From Apis mellifera (Eukaryota > Arthropoda > Insecta > Hymenoptera > Apidae): DNA of 64,000 nt. The notes beneath the pieces were generated by a model. The model made no database searches, had not been told where the DNA came from, and saw only the letters and a program-made list of their open reading frames with translations. Shown in pieces: positions 13,085 to 25,596 of the stretch (within the stretch, counting starts at the first letter, position 1; each line of letters starts with the position of its first letter). The position numbers and the translations under genes were made by a program. The DNA lies in NCBI RefSeq assembly GCF_003254395.2, contig NC_037638.1, positions 1,307,001-1,371,000 of the forward strand. The letters run 5' to 3'.

Positions 13085-13625
13085 TAATCGAAGAAATTTT
13101 ATTTCAACGACGTTTTCGAAACAATTGTGAAAAAAGAAGTTTGAAAGAATAAGTGGACGAGTTTGTGTACGCTTCTTCTAACGTGTATAATCAACGACGA
13201 TTCGAGAAGAAATTTTATTTTCAACGGAATGTGTTTCGAACGTGAAAAAAAAGAAAGAAGCTTGAAAGAATAAATGGACGAGTTGCGTATACTTTTCCTG
13301 ACGTGTATAATTAACCACGATTCACGAGGAAATTTTATTTCAACGACGTTCGCGGAATATTTCGCGCAACAAAAAAAAAAAAAAAAGATAAGATTCTGCG
13401 TTTTGTGACAATAAAAAATTCTTGAACTTGAAAGGATAAATGGACGAGTTGTGCGTGTAACGTGTATAATCGATTCGCGGGGAAATTTTATTTCAACGAC
13501 GTTCGTTCGCGGAATGTGTTGAAACAATCGTGAAAAAGAAAAGGAAGGAAAGGATAAATTTTTTGCGCGATACATTTCCTCGAACGTGGAAATAATCGAG
13601 GATTCACGAAGAAATTTCACTCGAG
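13085..13625. repeat. Tandem repeat, unit ~116-154 bp, 4.5 copies
   Basis: GARGAAATTTTATTTCAACG recurs at 13090, 13206, 13326 and 13480, with a partial copy at 13606. Each is followed by an Arg/Lys-type A/G-rich run, TGGACGAGTT and ACGTGTATAAT. A 173-codon minus-strand frame spans the array and repeats a KFPRES-IIHV-like peptide. It is open because of the repeat structure, not because it is a recognised gene. Confidence 0.85.
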
Positions 13626-14284
13626 AAATACCATTTTTCGCGACGTCGTTTATTATAACGCGTGTAAACTTTCACGGTATCCGGCTAATAAACCGTGGAC
13701 TCGTAACTCGCCCGTCCAGAGATCAAGCAGCTCTTTCCTCTCCTAATTGAAAGTTACACCCGAGTCTAGATACATTTTCCAGGGGACAAGATAATCGCGT
13801 CGCATCCGACACATTCGTATTCCTCTCCCGTTCGATTCTACATCTCGTTACAATGTTCCCGATAACGCATCTGGGGGAATCTTAATTACAGGCTCGTTAG
13901 TGCGCGTGCGCTCTTGCCTCCGTTGAAATACACGCGATCCTAAGCGCTCGATTAAACTCGTTAGTTTCGCGAAAATTTCCTCGCCGAGCGACAACAGCTC
14001 GTTCGTTAGGCCAGCGTTTCTCAATCTGTCCGGATTGAATTGAATTTATAACTGGGCAGAGGACGAACACCGGATTACGGTACACAGATAGAGCAATGAA
14101 TTTCCTACCGGTGGCTCCCTCCTCCTCCCCGCTGCGAACGCGTTGAAATACGCGGTTCCAGTTTCGTTATTCGAGACGGCCGACTATCTTTTCCCAACAT
14201 TTCTCGGAAATGTATTTTCATACGAATAATAAATCGAGAAATATTGTCGTATGCGGAATATGCCGAGAAATTAATTCTACGTTG
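13626..14284. other. Unique DNA, no gene seen
   Basis: Moderately CpG-rich, with no recognisable coding or RNA features. Confidence 0.45.
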
Positions 14285-14700
14285 TGATTAAGTTAAGTTT
14301 TTATTATTCCCGATATTTCTTTGAAAAATTCGCATAGGAATAATAGATTAAGGAACATTATATATATAGATAGAGAAATGAATTTTTTACGCTTATCTAT
14401 TAAGTTTTATCATTCTCAATATTTTTTTACAGATAAAGTGGAACAGTGGACATTGTTATATATATTATTCTCTACGCTTCTATACTGTGATTAAGTTAAG
14501 TTTTATTCCCAATATTTTTCAAAAGAATTCATAGTTAAACAGTGGATTAAAAGACATTTTTATGTATAGATAATAAATTTTCCACGCTTCTCTGCTGTTA
14601 AATTTTATCATTCCCGATATTTTTCAGCTTTTCTGCTGCGATATGTTAAGCTTTATCATTCAAGATGGCCGCTTCCCGATATTTCTCCGTGCTAAGAATT
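14285..14700. repeat. Diverged tandem repeat, unit ~100 bp
   Basis: A core of the type TTAAGTTTTATCATTCCCGATATTTTT recurs, with variation, at about 14287, 14398, 14490, 14598 and 14643. It is accompanied by A-rich segments with TATATATAGATA. The last copy is interrupted by unique sequence. Confidence 0.7.
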
Positions 14701-16319
14701 TTTATCGATCGAGAATTCGAATTTTTCGCCGTGGATCTATGATATATATGACGTATAAAATAATCTCGTGCGAGGCAAAAGAGAGAAAAATCACCAGCAA
14801 CGATCTAACATTTATAAAAATTCGTATCAGTGATTCTCAAATTTTCGAAAGATTTTCTTTCGATCCTTTCGTCGAGAAAATAATTTCTCTTTTTGATCTC
14901 TGTTTTGATCCATCAAATTTTCTACTCGTTTTGCTCAAAAATTAGAACGAAAAAAAAAAAATTGAGAAACACCGGATCGGCGCGATAAGCGCGAGCACAA
15001 GAAAACCGTATCACGAATAAATCTTGAAATCGAGTTTAAACGGGGCATTAGCATTCTACGCTGTTTATATTTCATCCGCTGCACGAGATTATTTCCACCG
15101 TGTACAACGATCTTTAACGACCGCGAAAATTAATCGCAATTAATTTTACACCTTTGTAATGGGAAGCGATCGGATCGGTATTCGAGATCGTATTTGATGC
15201 TAATTTAATACGCGGCCTAATCCTCGATTAATCTTCGAGACGCGTTTAATCGCCGCGTTTTAATTTCGTTCCCGTGTTTAAATCTGCCCGAAGGAGGGAC
15301 GCGAGCATATCCGGTGGCAAGGAGACGGGAGGCTTCTTTCTTTCTCAGAAATAAGGATAAGTTTAAAAATACAAGTTTAAATTCTCGGAGTGGCAAAGAA
15401 ATCGAGAAGAAGCTCGAAAATATCAATTATCCGTTAAACGTAGAAATGATAATTACGTAGAACCTGATATTACGGCTTAATTCCACACTCTTTCCTCCCC
15501 TTGAAAGCCTGTAATTTCTAAAGCGTAAAGATAGAGGTAATTATAGGAGTGGAAGAAAATTACGTATGCGACAGTTAAGAAATATGCATACATACATATA
15601 CATATATTCGTTATATTAATTACGAAGCTAAGCTATAAAAAGAAAAGAAAGAGAGATGATCGATCATCTTTTTTAATTATTTAACACAATAAATGCGATT
15701 GGAAAAACAATGGGATTAATTATTCCTTCCCTAATTTAAATTCGAATTCGCGATAATCGTTGAACGAAAAGGCCAACATTCATCGTAATGGAACACGCGT
15801 AGATGGAAAAAAAATGTACGCGTTTGCGTTATTTCCTTCCTCCACGCGATATCGTGTTACCACCTCCGTTTTAAACGAGTTTGAATTCGCAAGAACCGGC
15901 GCGCGGATCGTTCAATTTCTCCTGAACGAAACACCATTTCCCCTACGATGCATCATCCGCCGGGACAGCGTTTCGCTTCTTCCACGACTCCCCCCACCCC
16001 ACCCGGCCGTGCATGCTGCCGCAGAGCCGCCACACGTCTCCGCGAGCGGCGCGAGAATTAATCGCCGGCAATAATTTTCAACGCGTGGGCGGCCATGAAA
16101 AACGAGAAACGGTGGATCGCCAATATCTCTAGTTTCGAGGTTAACTAGCTTTCCATTATTTCCAATTATTCCTCTTCGATTCGTTGTCCCCGTAACTTTT
16201 CTTTTCTTTCAATTTTCAAACATTTTCCGGATCAGACGCATTTGTCTATTGTTATTTTAAATAATTGTGCCGAGTGTCTTCGCTCGAGAACCTATTTTCT
16301 AGATCAGTTCTTTCTCTCG
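14701..16319. other. Unique DNA with a CpG/C-rich patch
   Basis: AT-rich at first. A CpG- and C-rich patch at about 15950-16080 contains CCCCCCACCCCACCC and GCATGC. No gene recognised. Confidence 0.45.
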
Positions 16320-16650
16320 GTATCGCTTTCATTAATTTCTCGTCCATATTTACAAATCCTGACAAACTTGACGACTCGAGGAATAATTTAATTTTCAAGA
16401 TACTTTCATTAATTTCTTATACCACTATTTATCTCGACAAAAATTTCGAATTTAACTTGAGGAATATCGAATTCGATCTAATTTTCAGATATCTCTTACC
16501 AAACATCTTATTTATGATAACCATAAAACTATAGAAGAATATTTAATTTTTCACAACTTGCATTAATTTCTCATCCACTATTCATAAATCGTATTTATAA
16601 ATGATAATTTTCAAAATACTTCTTTCACTAATTTCTTTCTTTCCCTAGAA
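16320..16650. repeat. Degenerate repeat patch
   Basis: TTCATTAATTTCT-type cores at about 16329, 16405, 16561 and 16628 share flanks such as AATTTTCAAGATACTT and YACTATTYAT. The copies are irregularly spaced and diverged. Confidence 0.5.
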
Positions 16651-17720
16651 AATTACTTCGAGCAAAAATCGAAGATAAATTTTTCTCCTTTCCTTTTCAG
16701 ATCCAACGTAATATTCCAAACGCTTTCCACGTACGAGCCTACGTCCGTTATCGGTGTTTTTCCACGCTTGGACCGCCGTGGGCGAGGGATGTTGTCGCCT
16801 CGATCGCGATCGATAAATCGGATCGCTCATTCATGTTTGACCGCGCACGCACCACCACGGATTCGTCGCCCCTTTCCGCTGGATACGTTCGTTCCACCGG
16901 CGCGGCCGCCTCTAATCGGCAACGATCTCGCCGATCGATCTCGCCGATCCATCGTGTCTCACCGCGAGGAACATAATTATCGGCCGGCCGAGATAAGGAT
17001 GATTTCTCGAGATCGATACTAATCGAGATCGTGGATTGTATCGTATAGAAACGAGAGAAAAAAGAAAGGACGATTCTTTCCATTTTCTTTCGAAACTCTT
17101 CTTCAGTAACCGTTCATCATCCAAGTTGATAACTTCATCGAATTATCGAGATTTCGATAAATAGAAGAAAAGTTAAGAAATTGCAGATCCAAAGAACTTT
17201 CTAGATTGTAAAATGAAAAGTTAAATTAATTGTCCTCGATCTCGAAGAATTTTATCGACCGAGTTTCTTCAAAAATTCAACTATGAATGTACAAATATAT
17301 TTAATTCTTCCAAAGTGTATATCATTCTCCTACATTATATCTCTTTTCCCTTCCCCTTTCTTTTTTCCTATTTTTCGACGAGTATAAATACTCCCCTCCT
17401 CTTAACGCAATAAAGTTTGATCGGCGAGCCATGAGAAAAGAAAATATCGCGGTAGTAGTCGTCCCTGCACGCTTTAATCCGCCGAGATAACAATCGAGCT
17501 CGCATCGTCGAATGGGCGGTATATATCGTGGCCCGATTCGCGGACGATTCGAGAACGGCGCGAGATGGAGACACGCGATAGAGCGAGATTGGCAACGGGA
17601 GGGATAAAAGCGAGAGATAAAATATATATATATAGATACGTATCGAGGGGGAAAGCGATCACCGTTTAATTAAAATCGAGAAAATTCTTCTCTGTAAAAA
17701 GAAATCGATCGTTCGATATT
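16651..17720. other. Unique DNA with a CpG-rich core
   Basis: About 16720-17010 is CpG-rich and carries overlapping open frames on both strands, none recognisable. A polypyrimidine-CAG acceptor-like site occurs at about 16680-16700, but no exon can be supported from it. Confidence 0.4.
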
Positions 17721-17721
17721 C

Positions 17722-17769
17722 GATTATTATTATTATTATTATCTCGTTCGAATATATATATATATATAT
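17722..17769. repeat. (TTA)n and (TA)n microsatellites
   Basis: About seven TTA/ATT units at 17722-17742, then about nine TA units at 17751-17769. A shorter (TA)n lies near 17621-17633. Confidence 0.9.
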
Positions 17770-18284
17770 CACGCGAATAGATGTTGATCCTCGTCGAGGA
17801 AGTGAAGTGTAGGAGAGGAATAAAGAGATACCTGAGAACTCTTCTTACGGAATTAAGTGGATGGAATGAAAAAAGAAATAAGAAAAGGAGAAAACGAGGT
17901 ACGGAAAGAGATTACAAAAGTTAAGGCAATTTACCGGTAAAGAGAATTAAAAAAGAAGATCCGAAGAGACATATACACACATATACACGCAACTTCATTT
18001 AAAGGAACCTTCACATCCCCCCCCACTCCGTTAGGGACAAAACAACTCTCAAAAGGACCGCCTTCGATATTCACTCGCCCCATAAAACACGTTTTTCCCT
18101 ACCGAAGTGTACCGTTAATACCAAGGACACAGTAGAGAGAGAGAGAAGGGTAGTACGAAATAGAAATAAACCGGGGAGCGAGACTTGGCAAATTGTGAAT
18201 AGGAGAAAGAGAAGCTGCGTTACCCCTCCCCTCTCCGAAGGATGCGCCCGCGTCACTTCGCATCGCCGCTCGCGAAACGATGAA
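17770..18284. other. Unique DNA, no gene seen
   Basis: A-rich, then C-rich near 18016-18030. No recognisable feature. Confidence 0.4.
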
Positions 18285-18740
18285 TGAGACGAGACGAAAC
18301 GAGACGAGACGAAAAAAAGAAAGAAAGAAAGAAAGAAAAAGTAAAAGAAGAGTGTGAAAAAAAGAGGAAGAGGAGCTGGGACGAAGAAGAACTAGGGGGA
18401 AAAAAGAAGAGCGAGAGGGAGGGAAGAACGGGTCTCGGAAGAGGAGGGGAGCGTGGAACAAAGACGAGGAGGGGGAGGGCCTTGGATGGAGAAGGAGAAG
18501 AAGTCGGTGGTGGAAAAGGGAGGAAGAGGGAGGAAGGGATCGCGCGTAGGCCCGGTCTCTCCCGGGGTGAACGCACGATTATGTGATCACTCGAGGATGC
18601 ACTGGTTCTTTTTATCCTTCCCTCTCGCGAAACTAGTTTACACCGAGAGCGGAGGAGAGGTGGGGAGGGGAGCTCTCGTGGCCGGAAAGAAGAGGAGAGG
18701 AGGAGGAGGATGGAAGGGAGGAGAGAAGGCAAGGATCTTT
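18285..18740. repeat. Purine-rich tract with (GAGAC)n and (GAAA)n
   Basis: Begins with GAGAC/GAAAC repeats and a (GAAA)n run (about 18285-18345). It then continues as an almost pure G/A + strand to about 18535, with further GGA-rich runs to about 18730. Frames here encode Arg/Glu/Lys-rich or Ser/Leu/Phe-rich low-complexity peptides, which I treat as artefacts of composition. Confidence 0.8.
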
Positions 18741-19734
18741 CTCTCTCTCTGTGTCGACAGCCGATCTGATTGGATTTATCAGAGGCAAATGCGTTCGGCC
18801 GAGGCCGTGTAACCCTTTTTTCACCTTGCCGAGATTAAATCGAATGCCCTCGAGGGCCCCTCTCTTACTCTCTCTCTATTTCTCCAAGGAAAGGATTAGG
18901 AGAGTACACGGATTATCGACACGAGTGCACCGCGTTTCATAATCAGCCTTTAAACGTCCGCGGAGAAACTCGATTATCGGATCCGATCGGCGATTATTCT
19001 TCGAGACACGAAATCTAAGATCGAGAGACGCAACACTGTGTTGAACGTTACCTTTTAAACGTTGTCGAGGGATATATTTAATAATTTTCGTATTTTTTTT
19101 TTTCGGAAGGAGAGATGTAGATATTCGATTCCCTCCGGATGGATGAATCTGCTGCGAGGGAAATATCCCAAAGGTCGAATTCGAACGTGTTCTCGAGGGC
19201 CGGAATGTTTGCGTTTCTCACGCTATCGCGAATAGTTTTCACGAATGAGGCAAAGGATTCGTGGGTATGTAATTCAATGTTCCGTTTTCTGAAAAGTGAG
19301 CCGCCCCTTCGAGGAATGAGTTTTTGCCAAACAAGCCCAAGTAATGAGCGCGTATTGCCAACTCCGTCGGACCCGCTGACCTCCCTCCTCGTTTCGAACG
19401 AACCGGCCAATTTTTAAATCGTCCATCATAAGTACACGCTTCGAGACACGAGCAATATCGTTTAAAAACGTACGATTCTCGATTGTTGATAAATTTTAAT
19501 AAAAGAAATCGGACCACGATTTTACCTTATCAAATATAACCATCGATTCTTCTTATTTCTTATCGAGAATTTTACAAAATTTTTCGAATTTGTACAATCG
19601 ACACGTACGTATGCAGCTATTTAAATTTAATTCGGCAGATCGACTTAAAATTACATTCGTATAAAATACGTTTTCGAGGGGATAATAATATATTTGCCGA
19701 GTTCTTTTAAATTATTTATTTATTTTTTTGGGAT
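18741..19734. other. Unique DNA up to the mariner relic
   Basis: Overlapping open frames of 92-110 codons on both strands at 19078-19517 share the same bases, and neither resembles a known protein. No other structure was recognised. Confidence 0.4.
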
Positions 19735-19797
19735 GTTCGGAAAGTAAGTAATTTCGTTCTTCTTTTCACGTAAATGAAACGAAGTCGTTTCACGCGA

Positions 19798-20097
19798 TCA
19801 CGAACGAAACACAGTGTTGAATTCGATAAATTCAATCTCGCTGCAGCAATTTCTCGAGTTGTTATTCGCCTTCGTCAGCTTCAACTCTTCCAGAACGTGG
19901 CGCATCTTCAACGTCGAAATTGTCGGAACGAAATTTTGAAAACCAGTTTTAACACTGGCGTTGGTTGATACACCTTCTCCGTAGACTTTCGCGTAACTTT
20001 TTTCTCGCCTGAACGGTAATCTCACTTCTTCGGTAATAAAATATGCCGAAAACGTTCCTTTCGGTCTCGCACCTTTGTTATTACGCACGAGAAACAC
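19798..20097 (-). pseudogene. Relic of mariner transposase N-terminal (HTH) domain
   Basis: The ~99-codon minus-strand frame contains KVYGEGVSTNASVKTGFQNF. This matches the pattern of the mariner DNA-binding region (YGE, then a Q/T-x-W-F-x-K/N-F-like helix). A later segment, EELKLTKANNNSRNCCSEIE, fits the family's D-x-L-K-x-L-x-x-A-N-x-x-x-T-x-R-E-I pattern. A normal mariner transposase is about 340-350 residues with a D,D34D catalytic triad. Here everything after the second helix-turn-helix is missing and the 3' terminal repeat follows almost at once. It cannot make an active transposase. The match was made from memory of the family pattern, not by alignment. Confidence 0.55.
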
Positions 20098-20185
20098 AAC
20101 AACAACGCAGAATCGAACGAATTTCTCTTACAAATCGAACCACGAAATGCCAACTATCGAAATATACGACAATAACGCGCGGTTT

Positions 20186-20500
20186 AGAACGAAGTTGGCT
20201 GGATAACCGCTAAACCAGCGACACTCGCGTGAAACAACGAAATTACTTCTAAACTAATCCTGTAATTTCTACTCTAGAACGAAGTTGGCTGGATAACCGC
20301 TCGACCAGCGACACTCGTGTGAAAGAACAAAATTATTTTCCAACCAATCCAATAATTTCTACTCTAGAACGAAGTTGGCTGGATAACCGCTCGACCAGCG
20401 ACTCTCGTGTGAGAAAACGAAATTACTTTTAAACCAATCCAGTAATTTCCACTCTAGAACGAAGTTGGCTGGATAAAACCGTTCGACACCCATGTGAAAA
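20186..20500. repeat. 90 bp tandem repeat, 3.5 copies, carrying mariner end
   Basis: AGAACGAAGTTGGCTGGATA starts at exactly 20186, 20276, 20366 and 20456, a strict 90 bp period with few differences. Each unit also holds GTGAAAnAACRAAATTAYTT, which matches the inner part of the terminal repeat at 19735-19770 in reverse complement. The array therefore appears to be an amplification of one end of the element. Confidence 0.9.
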
Positions 20501-20579
20501 GAGAAAATTACTTTTCGAACGTATACATTTTATTACTAATTTAAATCGTTATTTCTATATTTCTTAAATTTAAATATAT

Positions 20580-20582
<3 letters not shown>

Positions 20583-20624
<42 letters not shown>
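20583..20624. repeat. (TA)n microsatellite, ~21 units
   Basis: Uninterrupted TA run directly after AT-rich flanking DNA beyond the mariner relic. Confidence 0.95.
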
Positions 20625-20627
<3 letters not shown>

Positions 20628-22079
20628 AAACTTAACTTTATAAATCTTCAAATACTTTATTGAATACTTTCTTTCTAAATTAATAGAAAGAAACGATATA
20701 TATAATATTATCCTTATAAAAACAATAATATTTCTATCTTAAATCCATAGCACGAATTCGAATTCCCGAACAGGAATCACGAAGAGAGAAATTCTCGAAA
20801 TCTTCAAGAGGCCCGAGGAGAGCAGTTTCAAACGTGCAACGTTGAGATGGACGAGGGAACGAAACGTGTGTGCTCGTCGTGACGCGACACGATCTCGGGT
20901 GGAAGGAGAGGGGGAAGTGGGTAGCGGCGCGTTTAATCAGAACGTTCGAAATTACGAATCGCTGTTTGATCACGTGGGAGGGGCGGCCTCGTTGCGGGGT
21001 CTCGTCCGAGGGGAGGTGTGACGCGATCCTCAATTTCTTTATTCCCCCTTTCCGCGAAGGGAGGATGAATAGGAGAGTTTTATCGAGATCGAGGGCGGGA
21101 ATTGTTGGCTCCGATCGAAGATTGCACGTCGTAAAAATGGCAAAATTGGAAGCGGTTGGAAGCGAGTTGGCGGGGAAAGGAGAGATGAAAGGACGAGTCC
21201 GCGAAACTGGTCCGTCCAAGTTTTTCCACTTCGCCGAGGATACGTACACGTGCTTCTCTCTCGAAACTTCCACTTCGTTGGATTTTTAAAATAACCGGTA
21301 TCCCGGTATTTCTTTTTTTCCAACCCGAAACTTTCTTCTCTCGTCGCTAATTAATCGCAGCTTTTACGCGTGGCGAGATTACGCGTTGAGAATCGTCTCG
21401 AATTCGTACGATCCCCTCCCCTTTCCTTTTCTTTCTTTTTTTCTACTTCTCGCCCGTCGTTTTTCGAAGCAGACGCGCGAGAAACACAGAGGCACGGAAC
21501 GTGGCAACAGGTAATTCCATTAGAATACGTTGGAGACTGAAAGGAGAGAAGACCGAGAAAGAGAGAGAGAGAAAGAGAAGAAGAAGAAGGAACCGCATAC
21601 TGGCGGGGAGAGGATGAGGGGAGGAGAAAAAAGGATGGAGGCACCCCCTGGGGAGCCGAGAAGCCACCCAAGAAGCAAACTCTCCGATAACTTGTAGGAC
21701 ATACCGCGGCTTTGCTATTCAAGCTTCGCCAAGTAATACCATAAATATTCCTAGCCGTGTGCTGCTAGGGGATCCATGCTGCCGCGGAGAGCTCGATATG
21801 CGACGGGCAAAGAGAGAACGATGGACGATGGAAGGAAGGATGCCGCGGCAGGGATGGAAGCGGATTCCTCCTCCTCCTCCTCCTTTGCCGGGGATACGAA
21901 TTATGCAACCAAGCTTTTTCACCCGATCGCGAAACGAGGATACGCGAGGAGCCGACGTTCGCAAAATATATTTATGGGATGAAATATGGCGAAGGGGGGA
22001 GCCGAAGCAAAATACCGAGTTTCGAAACTCGAGCGGCGGAGGGCAAACGCTGCGCTCTTGTTCCTGCGCTCCTTCTCCT
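20625..22079. other. Unique CpG-rich then purine-rich island
   Basis: CpG-rich at about 20750-21300, with overlapping frames of 139 (+) and 179 (-) codons that share the same bases and match nothing I know. GA-rich at about 21540-21650. A (TCC)n run lies near 21867-21885. No gene supported. Confidence 0.45.
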
Positions 22080-23480
22080 TCGCTCAGCTCTCGTCGAAAC
22101 CCAATTTCCCAATTTCCTTTCCCTTTCCCTCGTGCATTATTCGAACGAGAATAAAAGAAAAAAGAGTAAGAGTTGGAAATTTTTAAAGTTTTTGATTCAC
22201 GATGAAATTTAAAAATTAGAAGGAAATTTTTTTTCTTTCCTCTTTTTGGAGGGAAATACTTTTAATTTTAATTTCTCAATTTCCTCTCTCTTTCCTTCGT
22301 GCATTATTCGAACGAGAATAAAAGAAAGAAGAATAAGAGTTGGAAATTTTTAAAGTTTTTGATTCACGATGAAATTTAAAAATTAGAAGGAAATTTTTTT
22401 TCTTTCCTCTTTTTGGAGGGAAATACTTTTAATTTTAATTTTAATTTCCCAATTTCCTCTTCCTTTCTTTTGTGCGCGATTCGAACGAGAATAAGAAAAT
22501 AAGAGAAAGAATTGGAAATTTTTAAAGTTTTTAATTCACGATGAAATTTAAAAATTAGAAGAAAATTTTTTCCCTTCCTTCTTTTTGAAGGGAAATACTT
22601 TTAATTTTTTAATTTCCCTTTCCTTCGCGATTCGAACGAGAATAAGGAGGAGAGGAAATTTCCTTTAGAAGGAAATTTTCTCCCTTCCCTTTTTTTGAAG
22701 GGAAATACTTTAATCTTTTAATTTTAATTTCCCAATTTCCTCTCTCTTTCCTTCGTGCATTATTCGAACGAGAATAAAAAAAAAGAAGAGTAAAAGTTGG
22801 AAATTTTTAAAGTTTTTAAAATTTTTAAATTTTTAAATTTTTTTGATTCACGATGAAATTTAAAATTTAGAAGGAAATTTTCTCCCTTCCCTCTTTTTGG
22901 AGGGAAATACTTTAATCTTTTAATTTTAATTTCCCAATTTCCTTTTCCTTTCGTGTGCGATTTGAACTAGAATAAAGGAAAGAAGAGTAAGAGTTGGAAA
23001 TTTTTAAAGTTTTTGATTCACGATGAAATTTAGAAGGAAATTTTCTCCCTTCCCTCTTTTTGGAGGGAAATACTTTAATCTTTTAATTTTAATTTTTAAA
23101 TTTCCTCTCCATTTCGTGCGCGATTCGAACGAGAATAAGAGAATAAAAGAAAGAATTGGAAATTTTTAAAGTTTTTAATTCACGATGAAATTTAAAAATT
23201 AGAAAGAAATTTTCTCTCTTCTTTTTGAAGGGAAATATTTTAATTTTTTAATTTCCCTTTCCTTTGCGATTCAAACGAGAATAAGAAGGAGAAGAAATTT
23301 CCTTTAGAAGGAAATTTTCTCCCTTCCTCTTTTTGAAGGGAAACATTTTAATTTTTTAATTTCCCTTTCCTTTGCGATTCGAACGAGAATAAGAAGAAAA
23401 GGAAATTTCCTTTAGAAGGAAATTTTCTTCCCTTTTTTTAGAGAGAAATACTTTTAATTTCAATTTAAAAATTTTTGATA
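22080..23480. repeat. Large minisatellite, unit ~110-198 bp, ~9 copies
   Basis: ATTCGAACGAGAATAA and variants start units at 22138, 22306, 22479, 22630, 22762, 22960, 23123, 23269 and 23377. A full unit adds a GAnTTGGAAATTTTTAAAG segment, ATTCACGATGAAATTTA, an AGAAGGAAATTTT block and a CTTTTTGnAGGGAAATA block. Shorter units lack the middle. The AGGAAATTT/AAATTTCCT blocks make local inverted repeats. Confidence 0.93.
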
Positions 23481-24656
23481 TTGGAAGATTTAAAAGGAGA
23501 TTTACTTTCGCAACGTCGTGATCGGGGTAACGATTGATAATCGTTGCCTTTAATTAAAGGAAATAATTGCACCCGACCCGTAACGGTGCATCGAGGAGGA
23601 GAGGCGTGTCTTTATCCGGGAATAGGTGTGCGCGTGCACTCTCGCGTTTCGACCTTTCGGGACGGGGGAGCCTCGACGCGATTTAGGATACAAACGATGC
23701 TTTCCAAGTACCGTTCATCCATTCCAACCGCGGATATTATTTCCTTTAATCGAAATTTCAACAATTCCCCCTTTTTCCTCTGAAATTCACTGAACCAGGA
23801 TGTCAAAAATTATTCGAGATCTCACGAAACTCATGCGGACGATTTATTATTTCACTGAAAATATCGACATCCGTCAACATCGTGCTTCTTCTTGCGATTA
23901 CGATCATTAATTAGCAATGCAAATGCTCAAATGGAAAGATCGATGAAGAAGGATAGAAGGAACACACACAAGGAAAGGAACTTGCATGTGTATTTCAAAA
24001 ATCGATATTTATCTATCTATGCAATTTAATTTCTTATCTCTGAAACCTATGTCATATACCATTAACATACAATTATTCTCCTCCTCAAAAGGAAAGGGAA
24101 GAAAAGATTGATTCCATCCCATCCTTCCTTTAAATTTCTTACAACCCTCCCCCTCTTCCTTTCTGATTAAAATGCGGCCCATTAAATCCCGGATAAACTG
24201 GATAACCTCCGTCGAAAAAGGGATGAAAGAACAAGAAGAAGAAGCTACTTCCTCGTTAAAAGGAAAGAGAAAGAGAGATCCATCGATCACGGATGAGCGC
24301 GGACAATTTTTCCCTCGGAGAAGAAAAGAAAAATAGAAGAGAGAGAGAGAGAGATCCGTTTCTTGCCTTCGGTTTTTCAACGCGATTACGATTTCACGCG
24401 ATGGAAATTGCCTTCCCCACCGCGCGAGGTTTTGTCGCGTTTCGGCTATTCTCTCGCTCGAAACAGACCTGCCTGCCACGGTTTCACCGTGAAATCGCCG
24501 CTCTGTTCCGGGTTTTACTTGGCGTATCGTATACACGTATCCGCAAGTTTTATTCCCGATGAAGAGGTGGAAGGAAGGAGGAATCGTCACGTTTGAGTTT
24601 TTATTTAATGAAGTCGTTTAGAACGGAGGAGACCGAGTCCTTCCTTCGCCGTTTTT

Positions 24657-24696
<40 letters not shown>

Positions 24697-25139
24697 TTAT
24701 TAATTAATTGCTCGGCGAGGTCTCTTCTTTATCCATTCCTTTGGATCGTTGCTAGGGGAAATTGGCAGCGGTTTTTCGAAAAAGTGGTTTGAATCGAGTT
24801 TTTATTTCGTGAAATTCGCGTGAAATTTTCATCCCGTCTTCTGTCCGTAACGGTGTTTCGGGCGAGAGAATATTAGAATTCAAGGGGAATTGGATGTATA
24901 GGGGATACGTGTGATATTTGAACATGCGTGGAGGAATGGAGATGGAACGAAAAATAAAGTGAAACAAGGTTTGGCCACGCACGCGCCAAGAGGGAACGAA
25001 ATCGCGGAATAATCTTAACGATTGCGAAACTGTAAAACAAATTTCATCAACATTCTCCAGCAACACTTTCACATTCCCCTCCCCATAATAAAATGTCAAA
25101 CTTCGCTTAGCAACTACAATCGCCTAACTACAATTCCAA
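23481..25139. other. Unique DNA, no gene recognised
   Basis: CpG-rich around 23560-23700 and 24360-24560. A 193-codon minus-strand frame (24009-24590) overlaps two + strand frames and shows no family features. A (GA)n lies at about 24338-24355. Confidence 0.45.
24659..24692. repeat. (TC)n microsatellite, ~17 units
   Basis: Uninterrupted TC run followed by ATTATTATTAATTAATT. Confidence 0.95.
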
Positions 25140-25500
25140 ATGAATTCTTCCCTGCCCTCTGTTGGATAATTTCTTTTCTTTGAATTTAAATTTTGAAAGA
25201 AGAACGCTTAATCAACAATCTTTCGAATTCTTCTCTGTCCTCTGTTAGAGATAATACAGCATCTTTCTTTTGAATTTGAATTTTGAAGAAAAGAATCATG
25301 GAACATATAGCTTATAATACAGTCTCTCTTTCCTTCGAATTTGAATTTTGAAAGAAGAATCATGGAACGCTTATTTAATCAACAATCTTTCGAATTCTTC
25401 TCTGTCCTCTGTTGGATAATACAGTCTCTTTCTCTTTCTTGAATTTGAAAGAAGAATCATAGAACGCTTACTTAATCAACAAAAACTTCGAATAGTCCTG
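25140..25500. repeat. Diverged tandem repeat, unit ~85-160 bp
   Basis: GAATTCTTCYCTGYCCTCTG starts copies at about 25142, 25227 and 25390. These are accompanied by GAATTTGAATTTTGAAAGAA and ATCATGGAACGCTTA blocks. A partial copy at about 25310 lacks the first block. Confidence 0.8.
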
Positions 25501-25596
25501 GATAATCTCGACAACAGATTAATTTCTCCTTCTATGTTAAAATAATGTTAAATTTCGAATACGAAATCTGAGAATGGAATAAAAATTCAACTTAAC

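Larger units (their letters stand above)
19735..20520 (-). mobile_element. Internally deleted mariner-like element
   Basis: A terminal motif starting GTTCGGAAAGTAAGTAATTT occupies 19735-19770. Its reverse complement, with a short deletion, ends at 20520 (GTGAAAAG, AAATTACTT, TTCGAAC at 20494-20520). Between them, on the minus strand, lies a degenerate transposase N-terminus (20097-19798) but no catalytic domain. This is the structure of an internally deleted, non-autonomous Tc1/mariner copy. The 5' untranslated part has been expanded by the 90 bp tandem array at 20186-20500. Confidence 0.6.

Noticed and set aside
18253..18732. 159-codon minus-strand and 100-119-codon plus-strand frames
   Set aside because: Purine/pyrimidine tract translations (Ser/Leu/Phe or Arg/Glu/Lys runs), mutually overlapping.
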